From the IMG/VR virus record IMGVR_UViG_3300010392_000050, positions 1 through 24,916 of that record: DNA of 24,916 nt. One strand, 5' to 3'. Origin of the DNA: a virus. The first letter of the stretch is position 1, and each line of letters begins with the position of its first letter. Both the position numbers and the translations under genes were made by a program. The notes under the pieces are model-generated. The model did not search any database. It had not been told where the DNA came from and was given only the letters and a program-made list of their open reading frames with translations. Shown piece after piece: positions 1 to 8,304 of the stretch.

Positions 1-669
1 ACCACAGTAGAGCCACTGGAGTTCAACATCTCCAGTATCACTCTGGACAACAATGAAGTATATGCCTCTATGTCAATAGACTACACCACAAACACAGGCA
101 CGCGCACAGTAGGCGATGTGATGTTTGGGTATCTGGCGGATTCTGGTAAGTACTCCAACCACGACGGCTACGCCGCCATAATAGTTGACAATGGCAGTGC
201 GGTTTCCTTTAACACTGGTATAGACTACGCCGTAGCCGCAGGTGAAGTAATGTACTTCATTAATCCGTTCCAGAGTATTCGTTTTGAGAACTGTAGCTTT
301 GGGCAGTGGACAGCCGCTGAGGACACAGGTAACGCCCTGTTTCGCAACAACGAGTTCTACTTCAAGGGCTGTAAGTTCGGCAACTACGTAAGCGAAGCCT
401 CCGGCTTGGCACGCATAACAAACCTACAGAGCACTCAGACCATTACGCACGGTCTCCCCTGCCGCCCTCGTAAGTTCAACATCGTTAGTACGGACAGCGA
501 CTTGTTGGTAAGCACTACGTATGGTAGTGCTATAGGAGCAGGCGATAGCGCAGATGCGCGTCGACACTTAATGCAAATGACATCCTACGCAAGCTTACTC
601 ACGGTGTTGTTCACCCGTGACGGGTCCGGTCCGACGACCGCACCGATGCACTGGTACGCCGAGATATAA
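1..669 (+). CDS. Tail fibre/virion structural protein, C-terminal part (5' truncated)
   Basis: The reading frame is open from the first base, so this is the last 222 residues of a longer gene whose start lies outside the window. The visible part is rich in beta-forming residues. Its last ~90 residues carry the pattern THGL-x-C-R-P followed by alternating hydrophobic strands and a closing F-T-R-D-G-S-G...H-W-Y-A-E, which resembles the small beta-sandwich modules that end many phage tail and virion fibre proteins (family resemblance by eye). The middle (F-E-N-C-S-F, F-K-G-C-K-F-G) reads like rungs of a beta-helix. The terminase follows at once. A role in the tail fibre or spike that contacts the host surface is inferred; another virion surface protein is possible. 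Confidence 0.6.
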   Translation, partial: TTVEPLEFNISSITLDNNEVYASMSIDYTTNTGTRTVGDVMFGYLADSGKYSNHDGYAAIIVDNGSAVSFNTGIDYAVAAGEVMYFINPFQSIRFENCSFGQWTAAEDTGNALFRNNEFYFKGCKFGNYVSEASGLARITNLQSTQTITHGLPCRPRKFNIVSTDSDLLVSTTYGSAIGAGDSADARRHLMQMTSYASLLTVLFTRDGSGPTTAPMHWYAEI

Positions 670-670
670 C

Positions 671-2215
671 TTGCCTAAGAAGTCAAACCACGACCTGATA
701 CGCGAGGCAGCAGAGCAAGACCTCTCAACTTTCATTAAGTTGGTTGCCCCGCACCGTGTACTGGGTGACGTACACGAGGAAGTTCTGACGTGGTGGACAC
801 GAGAAGACCGCAAGTCTCACCAGCTTGTACTGCTACCGCGAGACCATCAGAAGTCCGCAATGGTAGCTTATCGTGTGGCTTGGGAGATAACACGTAACCC
901 AGCAGTTACGGTACTGTACATCAGTTCAACTCGTAACCTAGCGGAGAAACAATTAGGATTCATCAAAGACATACTAACTAGCGATATCTATAGGCGGTAC
1001 TGGTCGGACATGGTTCACAAGGACGAAGGTAAACGGAAACAATGGACCGTTTCAGAAATCTCAGTAGACCACCCTAAGCGTCTGGAAGAAGGGGTACGAG
1101 ACCCCACAGTGTTCACGGCAGGACTCACAACCTCCGTCACTGGTATGCACTGTAACATCGCAGTCCTCGACGATGTTGTTGTGCAAGAGAACGCCTACGT
1201 CAAAGAAGGTCGTGATAAAGTGAAAAGCCAGTACTCGCTTCTCGCTAGTGTAGAGACTACTAACGCAGAGGAATGGGTAGTAGGTACTCGCTACCATGGG
1301 GATGACCTGTATGGCGCGATGATGGAAATGCACATGGAGGAATACGACGAGTTCGGTAACGTAACATCGTCTACCCCAGTATATGAAGTTTTTCAAAGGG
1401 AAGTGGAAGATAGAGGTGATGGCACGGGCGAATTCCTGTGGCACAGACAAATGCGTATGGATGGGGCTTGGTTTGGCTTCAACACTGAGGTCCTCGCTAA
1501 GAAGCGAGCGCAGTACCTCGACAAGGCACAGTTCAGGGCACAATATTATAATAATCCCAACGACCCTGACAATGAAGCAATTGCTAGAAAGCTATTCCAA
1601 TACTACGACCGTAGGCACTTGGATAAGCGAGGCAGTAACTGGTATTACAAAGAGGCACGGCTCAATGTATACGCGGCTGTGGACTTTGCATTTTCAATGA
1701 GAGACGAGGCTGACTATACAGCCATCGTAGTAGTAGGTATGGACGCGGATGGTAACATCTACATCCTAGACATAGACCGCTTTAAAACGAACAAGATTAG
1801 CGAGTACTACAAACACGTACTCGACCTGCACCAGTACTGGAACTTCCGCAAGCTACGCGCAGAGGTAACAGTAGCGCAGGACGCTATCGTAGAGTCACTG
1901 CTAGACCAAGTCAAGCGCGACGGCATACGTTTGTCAATTGACAAGTATCGCCCAACACGTAACCTAGGTACGAAGCAGGAAAGGATTGACGCTATTCTCA
2001 ATCCTCGGTATGAGAACCTTGCGGTATTCCACTACAAAGGTGGACTAACACAAGAGCTAGAGGAAGAGCTGAGACAGCCACGACCTCGGCACGATGATAT
2101 TAAAGACGCACTAGCAAGTGCGATAGATGTAGCCATAGCCCCGTCCGCTAACAAAGGACGTGAGCGTGTGGTACGCATTGATGTACATCCACGCTTCGGG
2201 GGCGTAACAGCATAA
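671..2215 (+). CDS. terL: Terminase large subunit (DNA-packaging ATPase and nuclease)
   Basis: This is the motor that pumps phage DNA into the prohead and cuts it. From a TTG start at 671 the protein is 514 aa. The N-terminal ATPase shows a Walker A-like LLPRDHQKSAM at residues 54-64 and a Walker B IAVLDD at 163-168. The C-terminal RNase H-like nuclease shows the acids D338 (AAVDFA), E398 (RAEVT) and D475/D476/D479 (RHDDIKDALA). The frame extends upstream to a GTG at 617, but that has no ribosome site, overlaps the previous gene by 53 bp and adds an odd Arg/Cys-rich leader. The TTG lies one base after the upstream stop and gives a typical MPKKSNHD start, so it is preferred. No small terminase subunit is visible. 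Position directly before the portal differs from T7, where gene 19 is at the end. Confidence 0.95.
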   Translation: MPKKSNHDLIREAAEQDLSTFIKLVAPHRVLGDVHEEVLTWWTREDRKSHQLVLLPRDHQKSAMVAYRVAWEITRNPAVTVLYISSTRNLAEKQLGFIKDILTSDIYRRYWSDMVHKDEGKRKQWTVSEISVDHPKRLEEGVRDPTVFTAGLTTSVTGMHCNIAVLDDVVVQENAYVKEGRDKVKSQYSLLASVETTNAEEWVVGTRYHGDDLYGAMMEMHMEEYDEFGNVTSSTPVYEVFQREVEDRGDGTGEFLWHRQMRMDGAWFGFNTEVLAKKRAQYLDKAQFRAQYYNNPNDPDNEAIARKLFQYYDRRHLDKRGSNWYYKEARLNVYAAVDFAFSMRDEADYTAIVVVGMDADGNIYILDIDRFKTNKISEYYKHVLDLHQYWNFRKLRAEVTVAQDAIVESLLDQVKRDGIRLSIDKYRPTRNLGTKQERIDAILNPRYENLAVFHYKGGLTQELEEELRQPRPRHDDIKDALASAIDVAIAPSANKGRERVVRIDVHPRFGGVTA

Positions 2216-4002
2216 TGACAAATAAGACTGTACACATTCAAGATATCACAGGTGAGCCTAAGCGGTTAGCCTCTGTTATCGCAACACAGCACCAGAACTA
2301 TAAGTCCGCACGCTCAGGCTGGGAAGCCGAGCAGAAGGAACTGCGGAACTTTCTTTTTGCAACTGATACAACCAAAACCACCAATAGCTCTCTTCCGTGG
2401 AAGAACAAGACTACCCTGCCTAAGCTGACGCAGATACGCGATAACCTGCACGCTAACTACATGGCAGCTTTGTTCCCACACGAAGACTGGTTAGAGTGGA
2501 CAGCAGTAGACGCTGATGCAGCTTCTAAAGATAAATCTAAGACCATCAAAGCGTACATGAAGAACAAACTAGAGCAGAGTAAGTTTCGGTCCGAAGTATC
2601 CAAGTTGGTGTACGACTACATCGACTATGGTAACTGCTTCGCAGAAGTAGTGCACGTAGAAGAGTTCACCGAGGTAGATGGTGAAAAGATTCCCGTGTAC
2701 ATAGGTCCTAAGCTCAAGCGCATATCTCCACTGGACATTGTGTTTGACCTTACGGCATCTGAGTTCAAGTCTGCTCCTAAGATTACCCGACGTGTAGTAT
2801 CCCTAGGCGAGCTTCGCAAGATACAGAGCACCGAGGTATCGAAAGCTGGATGGATTGACGATGCTTTTAATTCTGTTTTTGAAAACCGCAGGGCTGTCTT
2901 ACAAAGTTCTACGGAAGAAACTCTCAAAGCGGATGGCTTTGCTGTCGATGGCTTCGGTAGTATCTATCAGTATTACAACTCTGGTTTGGTTGAACTACTA
3001 GAGTTCGAAGGAGACATATACGATGAAGACTCAGATACACTACTGGAAAACCATAGAATCATTATTGCCGACAGACACCATGTCCTTTATTCTCAGCCAT
3101 ATAATTCTTGGCTCGGCAGAAGTAACAAGGAACATGTTGGCTGGAGACAACGTCCCGACAACCTAATGGCACAAGGTCCACTAGCAAACCTAGTGGGTAT
3201 GCAGTACCGAATTGACCATCTTGAGAATCTCAAGGCGGACGTGTTTGACCAGATTGCCGTACCCGTTGTGTATCAACGTGGTGAGGTAGAGCCTTGGGCA
3301 TGGGGTCCGGGTGAAAAAATCTTCGGTGACATTGACAGTGAAGTGTCAGTACTTCGTCCAGACTCAACCGCACTTAACGCGGACATGGGTATCCAACTGT
3401 TAATGAATCACATGGAGGAGCTAGCCGGAGCACCACGTCAGGCTATGGGCATACGAACTCCGGGTGAGAAGACAGCTTTGGAAGTACAGACTCTTGAGAA
3501 CGCAAGTGGTCGCATCTTCCAGAATAAGATTACGTACTTCGAAGAGAACTTCCTAGAGCCTCTGTTGAATCAGATGCTGGAAGCAGGTCGTCGTAATATG
3601 CTTGAGCCTACTACGATTTCAATAGCTGACCCAGACTTCGCAGTACAAGACTTCGCAACTATATCCCAGAAGGATATCACTGGTAAGGGTTACCTCACAC
3701 CGCGTGGTGCTAGACACTACGCACGTAAGGCACAGCTGGTACAGAACCTTGTTCAGCTGTATAACTCAGCCTTGGCTAACGACGAAGAAGTACGCAACCA
3801 CATCTCAAGCGTGAAGCTAGCTCACATTGTAGAGGAGTTGCTGGACTTGGATAGGTTCGACTTAGTAGACGAGAACGTCCGTGTGTTCGAACGAGCAGAG
3901 CTTGCTAAGGCACAGAACGTAATTAACCAACAGGTTCAGGAAGAAGCCGAGACTATTCCTGAAGAAGTAGCACAAGCAGGGATGGGAGAGATACCACTAT
4001 AA
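2215..4002 (+). CDS. Portal protein (head-tail connector)
   Basis: This 595-aa protein is expected to form the twelve-subunit ring at the capsid vertex through which DNA enters and leaves; it docks the terminase and the tail adaptor. Support is its size, its place between terL and the scaffold/capsid genes, and recognisable podovirus portal stretches, such as PWKNKTTLPKL near residue 60, followed by N-L-H-A-N-Y-M-A-A-L-F-P, and G-A-P-R-Q-A-M-G-I-R-T-P-G-E-K-T-A near residue 410. The C-terminal tail is acidic and Glu/Gln-rich. The ATG overlaps the terL stop by one base (TAATG), which fits coupled translation and matched dosage. The family assignment is by recognition; no structure search was possible. 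Confidence 0.9.
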   Translation: MTNKTVHIQDITGEPKRLASVIATQHQNYKSARSGWEAEQKELRNFLFATDTTKTTNSSLPWKNKTTLPKLTQIRDNLHANYMAALFPHEDWLEWTAVDADAASKDKSKTIKAYMKNKLEQSKFRSEVSKLVYDYIDYGNCFAEVVHVEEFTEVDGEKIPVYIGPKLKRISPLDIVFDLTASEFKSAPKITRRVVSLGELRKIQSTEVSKAGWIDDAFNSVFENRRAVLQSSTEETLKADGFAVDGFGSIYQYYNSGLVELLEFEGDIYDEDSDTLLENHRIIIADRHHVLYSQPYNSWLGRSNKEHVGWRQRPDNLMAQGPLANLVGMQYRIDHLENLKADVFDQIAVPVVYQRGEVEPWAWGPGEKIFGDIDSEVSVLRPDSTALNADMGIQLLMNHMEELAGAPRQAMGIRTPGEKTALEVQTLENASGRIFQNKITYFEENFLEPLLNQMLEAGRRNMLEPTTISIADPDFAVQDFATISQKDITGKGYLTPRGARHYARKAQLVQNLVQLYNSALANDEEVRNHISSVKLAHIVEELLDLDRFDLVDENVRVFERAELAKAQNVINQQVQEEAETIPEEVAQAGMGEIPL

Positions 4003-4304
4003 TGTCTGACAAGGTATACGAACTGGGCGAAGATATCCCATACGATGAGACTAAGTCCGCCAACCATGGTATTAGCCAGAAGTGGCTGCACGGAGTGGAG
4101 GACGTTGATAGTTTCCGAGACCAGATTAAATCTAACACACGTATCTGGAAACAGCTACACAGAATTTTAAACAGTAAGTATCGTAGCGCCTGTAACCAGC
4201 CTATCAACTTTGATACGCCTAACTACAGAGAACGTTTGATATACTGGGAAGGGTATAAGAAAGCGTTGCGCGATATTAACTCACTACTTCCAAATAAGGA
4301 TTAG
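4002..4304 (+). CDS. Small head-module protein of unknown function
   Basis: A 100-aa protein starting on a TAATG overlap with the portal stop and ending 3 bases before the scaffold start. It is hydrophilic, has no membrane segment or cysteine pair (one Cys), and has an acidic N-terminus followed by a basic, aromatic-rich C-terminal half (Y-R-E-R-L-I-Y-W-E-G-Y-K-K-A-L-R-D near residues 78-94). I do not recognise a family. The tight position between portal and scaffold suggests a head assembly or packaging accessory. That is inference from context only. Confidence 0.8.
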   Translation: MSDKVYELGEDIPYDETKSANHGISQKWLHGVEDVDSFRDQIKSNTRIWKQLHRILNSKYRSACNQPINFDTPNYRERLIYWEGYKKALRDINSLLPNKD

Positions 4305-4307
4305 GAC

Positions 4308-5060
4308 ATGACCAATGTACTAGACTCGCTGGACACGACCAACGAACCAGCAACACCTGCAAAAGACTCCAAGTCTGATGACCTGTCAACACTGGACACT
4401 TTGGTAGGAGAGGGACGTAAGTATACCGATGTGGAAGCTCTGGCTAAAAGTCGAGTAGAAGCGGACGAGTTCATCGAACAACTCAAAGCCGAAGGCGCTG
4501 AGATGCGAGAACAGCTCGGTAAGCTCGAAGAAGAACTGAAAGGCAAAGCTGAAGTAGAAGAACTACTTAAGAACCTCACACCGAAGCAAGAGGTAGCGGA
4601 TAACCAAACGCAACTGACCGCAGAGGATGTAACTAAAATAATTCAAGACCAACAGCAGCAGACGGTTGCTGAGCAGAATAAGAAGGTAGTCGAACAGAAA
4701 GTCCTTGATAAGTTCAACGGTGACACTGAAGCTACTAAGCTGTTCCTTCGGGAGCAACTGGTAGATGCAGGTGTATCCGCCTCGGACTTCCAAGCACTAG
4801 CTAAGAACTCACCGAAGGCTGCTCTTCGTCTCGTTGGAATTGATGCTAACATTACTAAACCAACTCAGACCCCAGCAGTTTCAACTATCCCATCTGTGAA
4901 CAACGAGCAGATTCCTGAACCTAGTGTACGCAATGATGCGTACTACAGGGCACTGCGGCAGAAGATGGGTAGCAAGGCTTTCTATGCAGACCACAATCTG
5001 CAAAAAGAAAAGTTCGACCAGTTGAACAAGTTGGGTGATGAATTCTTTAAGACAGATTAA
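4308..5060 (+). CDS. Capsid assembly scaffolding protein
   Basis: Scaffolding proteins guide capsid subunits into a prohead and are then removed. This 250-aa protein lies between portal and major capsid protein, the canonical place. It is highly charged. A pattern common in podovirus scaffolds, TLVGEGRKYTDVEALAKSRV (residues 31-50), leads into a long predicted coiled coil at about 44-90 (repeated E-x-x-E-x-L-K heptads). A Gln-rich linker follows (Q-D-Q-Q-Q-Q-T around residue 112), and the C-terminus is basic/aromatic, as expected for a capsid-binding tail. An AGGA-type ribosome site precedes the ATG. The assignment rests on composition, motif and position together. Confidence 0.88.
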   Translation: MTNVLDSLDTTNEPATPAKDSKSDDLSTLDTLVGEGRKYTDVEALAKSRVEADEFIEQLKAEGAEMREQLGKLEEELKGKAEVEELLKNLTPKQEVADNQTQLTAEDVTKIIQDQQQQTVAEQNKKVVEQKVLDKFNGDTEATKLFLREQLVDAGVSASDFQALAKNSPKAALRLVGIDANITKPTQTPAVSTIPSVNNEQIPEPSVRNDAYYRALRQKMGSKAFYADHNLQKEKFDQLNKLGDEFFKTD

Positions 5061-5073
5061 ACGGAGATAATAT

Positions 5074-6066
5074 ATGTCTATCACCACTGGTGTTACAGGC
5101 ACACATCTGCACCGTGCTAATCTGTGGTCCTCTGAACTGAAGGAAGCGCTTCGGGACGAACTCAATGGTCAGGGCTATGTGCGCTGGCTTACTGATTTCC
5201 CTGAAGGCGACCAGTTAAACATCCCGTCTATCGGTGATGCGACTGTTCGAGATTACGTCGAAAATGACCCTGCGGTCTACGACTCTCTCGACACTGGTAA
5301 CTTCCAGTTTGGTATCACAGAGTACAAGCAGAGTGGTCTGTACATTACTGAAAAAGCACGTCAGGACTCTTACTACGCTTCACAGTTGGAAGCTAGTTTT
5401 GTGCCCAAGCAGAACCGCGCTCTTGCCGAGAATATCGAAACCGATATCTTCGGTCTCGCAGCCCCTGCTGGCGACGCACAGAACAAAGCTTACAATGGAG
5501 TAGGTCAGACTGGCAACGACGCTAATACTATCAACGGCGCAGCTCACCGTTTCGCAGCGGGTCTTGATGGTACTACTGGTTTGATTGAAGTGGCGGACTT
5601 TGCGAAAGCATTGAACTCACTCAAGAGAGCTAACGTACCTGATACCAACCTAATTGCAATCGTTGACCCGTCAGTTGAGTATGTATTCAATACGCTGTCA
5701 AGCTTCACCAACTTTACCAACACTCCTCGTTGGGAAGGTCTGGTAGCTGAAGGTGGCATTAGCTCAGGTATGCGCTTTACGAAGAACATTTATGGCTTCG
5801 ACGTCTACGTTTCGAACTACCTCCCGTCTAGCACGGGCGAGTTCACAGTACCTAACGGTGTCTCTAACATCTTCTTCTCAGCAGCTTCGCCGGATATCGT
5901 ACCGTTCATTGGTGCGTGGCGACAGATGCCTAAAGTGGATTCTGAGTACAACAAAGACTTCCAGCGTGAAGAATACATTACTACGGCTCGTTACGGTCTT
6001 TCACTGTATCGTCCTGAGAATCTGGTAACTATCATTTCTGATACTAACCAGATTACTTACTCATAA
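5074..6066 (+). CDS. Major capsid protein
   Basis: 330 aa, the size expected for an HK97-fold capsid subunit of a podovirus, directly after the scaffold gene. The N-terminus (L-W-S-S-E-L-K-E-A-L-R-D-E-L near residue 16) and the segment around D-F-P-E-G-D-Q-L-N-I-P (residues 41-51) match the N-arm/E-loop style of this capsid group. The C-terminal part (T-A-R-Y-G-L-S-L-Y-R-P-E-N-L-V) reads like the end of the A/P domains. It has its own GGAG ribosome site at 5063-5066, seven bases before the ATG, in a 13-base gap. Codons are noticeably restricted to common ones (GGT, CGT, AAC), which fits high expression. This should be the most abundant virion protein. Confidence 0.92.
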   Translation: MSITTGVTGTHLHRANLWSSELKEALRDELNGQGYVRWLTDFPEGDQLNIPSIGDATVRDYVENDPAVYDSLDTGNFQFGITEYKQSGLYITEKARQDSYYASQLEASFVPKQNRALAENIETDIFGLAAPAGDAQNKAYNGVGQTGNDANTINGAAHRFAAGLDGTTGLIEVADFAKALNSLKRANVPDTNLIAIVDPSVEYVFNTLSSFTNFTNTPRWEGLVAEGGISSGMRFTKNIYGFDVYVSNYLPSSTGEFTVPNGVSNIFFSAASPDIVPFIGAWRQMPKVDSEYNKDFQREEYITTARYGLSLYRPENLVTIISDTNQITYS

Positions 6067-6072
6067 GGAGGT
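6065..6072 (+). promoter_or_regulatory. Consensus Shine-Dalgarno AAGGAGGT
   Basis: The sequence AAGGAGGT is fully complementary to the 3' end of bacterial 16S rRNA and lies seven bases before the ATG at 6080. It is the strongest ribosome site seen in the rightward operon and predicts very high translation of the 181-aa protein that follows. Confidence 0.85.
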
Positions 6073-6079
6073 ATAAGTT

Positions 6080-6625
6080 ATGAGTCGTGAAACAGTATGG
6101 CATAACGAAGATGGACTCGCTGTGGGTTTCGGTACTCGTTCAGCTCAGACGAGCACTGGTGGCGCTACCGTCACTGCTGGTCGTACTCAGGAAATCGTAT
6201 ATACGTACGACGACCTGACTGCGCTGGGTACTGACGCTACGGCAGATTCTGGCATCTATGCTGCTGGCAAATGGGTTAACTCACCACAGATTCCTGCTGG
6301 TGCAACTGTACAGAAAGTAACTATTACTACTGATACCGCTGCAACTTCAGGTGGTGCTGCTGACCTGCTCATTGGTATCTACACCATTTCAGACACGGAT
6401 GGTCTGTTGGATGCTGTAGACGCTGATGGTCTCGCCGCTGCTGGTGACTCTGCTTTGGCAGATTTCTCAGCTGTAGGTGAAACGGTAGTTCTGGATAAGT
6501 CAGCTGCTGCTGCTTACATTGGTAAAGTCAACGTGGGTTCTAGCCCTGTAGTTGTCGCGCCAACGTACGCAACTGCTGCTTATACAGCTGGTGCTTTGAC
6601 TGTAACAGTCGAGTACACTAAGTAA
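6080..6625 (+). CDS. Probable capsid decoration or minor head protein
   Basis: A 181-aa protein of Ala, Gly, Thr, Asp and Val with no Cys and few Lys/Arg, apparently all beta-structure. The N-terminus S-R-E-T-V-W-H-N-E-D-G-L-A-V-G-F-G-T-R is a pattern I associate with small structural proteins encoded just after podovirus capsid genes. It sits between the capsid gene and the terminator-like hairpin, with a perfect ribosome site, so it should be made at capsid-like levels. Repeated T-A-D-S-G/T-S-G-G-A turns and a closing L-T-V-T-V-E-Y-T strand fit a beta-sandwich that binds the capsid surface. The decoration role is inferred; a head-completion or fibre-anchor role is possible. Confidence 0.65.
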   Translation: MSRETVWHNEDGLAVGFGTRSAQTSTGGATVTAGRTQEIVYTYDDLTALGTDATADSGIYAAGKWVNSPQIPAGATVQKVTITTDTAATSGGAADLLIGIYTISDTDGLLDAVDADGLAAAGDSALADFSAVGETVVLDKSAAAAYIGKVNVGSSPVVVAPTYATAAYTAGALTVTVEYTK

Positions 6626-6628
6626 GTC

Positions 6629-6659
6629 AAGAGGGAGGGGCTTCGGCTCCTCCCATCTT
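6629..6659 (+). terminator. Rho-independent-type terminator with UUCG tetraloop
   Basis: A nine-pair GC-rich stem (6633-6641 with 6646-6654, one G-U pair) closes on a C(UUCG)G tetraloop, among the most stable RNA loops known. It is extended by four more pairs (6629-6632 with 6656-6659) across a single bulged A at 6655. The downstream tract is short (TCTTT then AA), so termination may be partial. It fills the only sizeable gap in the rightward operon, after the capsid and decoration genes. That is where T7 has its late terminator after gene 10, so it probably lowers transcription of the tail genes relative to capsid. Confidence 0.75.
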
Positions 6660-6672
6660 TAAGGAAAGGTTT

Positions 6673-8304
6673 GTGGATTCTAAGCAAAGAACATTAAGGC
6701 AATGGGGATTCGGTGGCTCTATACAGGATATGGAGGCTGAGTTCTACGCATCCGAAGGTTACGTAGGTGGCGGTCTAGCTGACCGACGCAGGGCTTTCCT
6801 TAGCGATAAAGGGTACTTAGACTTTGGAGTATACGCCAAGTCTCTTGGTTTCGTTAGTGAAGAAGAGTACTGGCGAGACAAGGTACGTCGGAAGAACACC
6901 GACGAAGAATACTGGATTATGGGTGACTCACAGAGTACTGAAGGTTTCCAGAGCCTCAGTAATAACTGGTACGACACATTCGGAGACAGTGTCAAGAATG
7001 TCTACGCACAAGGTGCTAAAGGTCTAAAGGACTTTGTAGGTGGCACACTGGACGCTCCGTTGAACGGTCTGACCCACCAAGACTTTATTAACGACAACGG
7101 CACACGCACGTTGTTGATGTACATAGGTACTAATGATTTAAACAACGCTGGTTTCCCGTGCACGACAGAGGCACAGGTAAACACAGCAGTGTCAACCCTC
7201 ACAGCAAACATAGACACAGTAGTAGCGGATTGTCGCACCGCTGGTATGAAGGTAGTTATCAGTAAGCTAATGCCTTTCAAGGGCTTCTGGTTCTGGGACT
7301 ACGTACCTACTGAAGCTTGGATTATAACAGGCTGGCAGAACGTTAACGCACATATTGAAAGCTTACGAGCTGATGATGTTATAGTAGTAGACCCACTAGC
7401 TCTCACAGTAGTGGCAGACTATCAAGTAGACCAGCGCCTTGTAGCGAATGATGAACTACACTGGAACGACAGAGGTCGTTACCTGTTTGGTACACACATG
7501 CGTAGAGGTGCAGCTAAGCTTGAGCACTGGAACTCTAACGCTAAGACAGCACTAGGAAACTACTCAGCCCTCACTGAGGTAGAGCAGGATGCTATGGGTG
7601 CTTTCATTGTAGACCTAGATGATACGTACTCCTCAGTACGAGAAGCCTATGTGTTCGGTCTCACCGACGATGGTGACCAGTACGAGGGTATCAAGGGTAA
7701 CACAGCCACAACTAGTGGTACTGTAACTAACCAAGGAACAGACGGTATCTCTCACGATACCGCCGCTAGCTACACAGACCTGACAGTCATACCGCAAGGT
7801 AGTGGTGGAGCAGGAGACGATGAACTCTCGTTCGGGGTATACAACACGGCAGTCCCTGATGTAGACGTTGGCGAGACAGTGTACGTAGCTGGCGTATACC
7901 AAGCATTCGCAGGGTTCACGGACAGCATCCTACTCTGGAATGAGCACGCCTCTCTGGGAGAGCGTATGCAATGGGCAGTTACTGGTACAACGGTTACTCC
8001 TGCATTAGAGCCATACGTCTCCGATAAAAGCTGGTTACTAAATGAGTACATCCAGTTGACCCGTACCTCAACAGGTACTACGGTGACCCGAAAGATTAAC
8101 GAACACACGGAGACAGGTTCTACCCCAACTGGTAGCGCTCCATCACACAGCCAGTTCCTCAATGCACGTAATGGTACGGCAGTGAGTAATAGTAGCGTAG
8201 CTGGATTACAGGTGTTCTTCTACATTACTGGGTACAGTGACCTCGACTACGACGTAGTAAGAGAAGCGGTACGAAAACTAAAACGGAGATTAGACAATGG
8301 CTAA
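6673..8304 (+). CDS. Virion-associated SGNH/GDSL-type hydrolase with C-terminal beta domain
   Basis: A 543-aa protein from a GTG start preceded by AAGGAAAGG. Residues 1-78 are a helical linker (A-D-R-R-R-A-F-L-S-D-K-G-Y style) seen near fibre or anchor domains. Residues 80-270 contain the SGNH esterase blocks: G84-D85-S86 (nucleophile Ser86), G152-T153-N154-D155 (Gly/Asn oxyanion block), and D260-E-L-H263-W-N (catalytic Asp/His). Residues ~310-540 look like a concanavalin/LamG-type beta-sandwich ending in a short basic helix. Such enzymes remove acetyl or other acyl groups from carbohydrates. Placement between capsid and head-tail adaptor suggests a virion fibre or spike enzyme that trims surface polysaccharide. 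The catalytic blocks are seen; substrate and virion location are inferred. Its 3' end overlaps the next gene by 8 bp. Confidence 0.8.
   Translation: MDSKQRTLRQWGFGGSIQDMEAEFYASEGYVGGGLADRRRAFLSDKGYLDFGVYAKSLGFVSEEEYWRDKVRRKNTDEEYWIMGDSQSTEGFQSLSNNWYDTFGDSVKNVYAQGAKGLKDFVGGTLDAPLNGLTHQDFINDNGTRTLLMYIGTNDLNNAGFPCTTEAQVNTAVSTLTANIDTVVADCRTAGMKVVISKLMPFKGFWFWDYVPTEAWIITGWQNVNAHIESLRADDVIVVDPLALTVVADYQVDQRLVANDELHWNDRGRYLFGTHMRRGAAKLEHWNSNAKTALGNYSALTEVEQDAMGAFIVDLDDTYSSVREAYVFGLTDDGDQYEGIKGNTATTSGTVTNQGTDGISHDTAASYTDLTVIPQGSGGAGDDELSFGVYNTAVPDVDVGETVYVAGVYQAFAGFTDSILLWNEHASLGERMQWAVTGTTVTPALEPYVSDKSWLLNEYIQLTRTSTGTTVTRKINEHTETGSTPTGSAPSHSQFLNARNGTAVSNSSVAGLQVFFYITGYSDLDYDVVREAVRKLKRRLDNG

Noticed and set aside
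511-531. Other short perfect hairpins (8 bp at 511-531 and 10002-10030; 7 bp at 3178-3196, 15243-15264, 18908-18924 and 24126-24150; 6-7 bp at 20535-20550)
   Set aside because: Stems of 7-8 bp are expected many times by chance in a window this long; no position-specific support.
617-670. GTG 617 as the start of terL
   Set aside because: No ribosome site, long overlap with the fibre gene, and an Arg/Cys-rich leader not typical of terminases.
1061-1543. 160-aa frame on the minus strand inside terL
   Set aside because: Lies wholly opposite a confident terminase gene, has no ribosome site and reads as antisense composition.
7770-8162. 130-aa minus-strand frame opposite the SGNH gene
   Set aside because: No ribosome site and no recognisable protein features; the sense strand has intact catalytic blocks.
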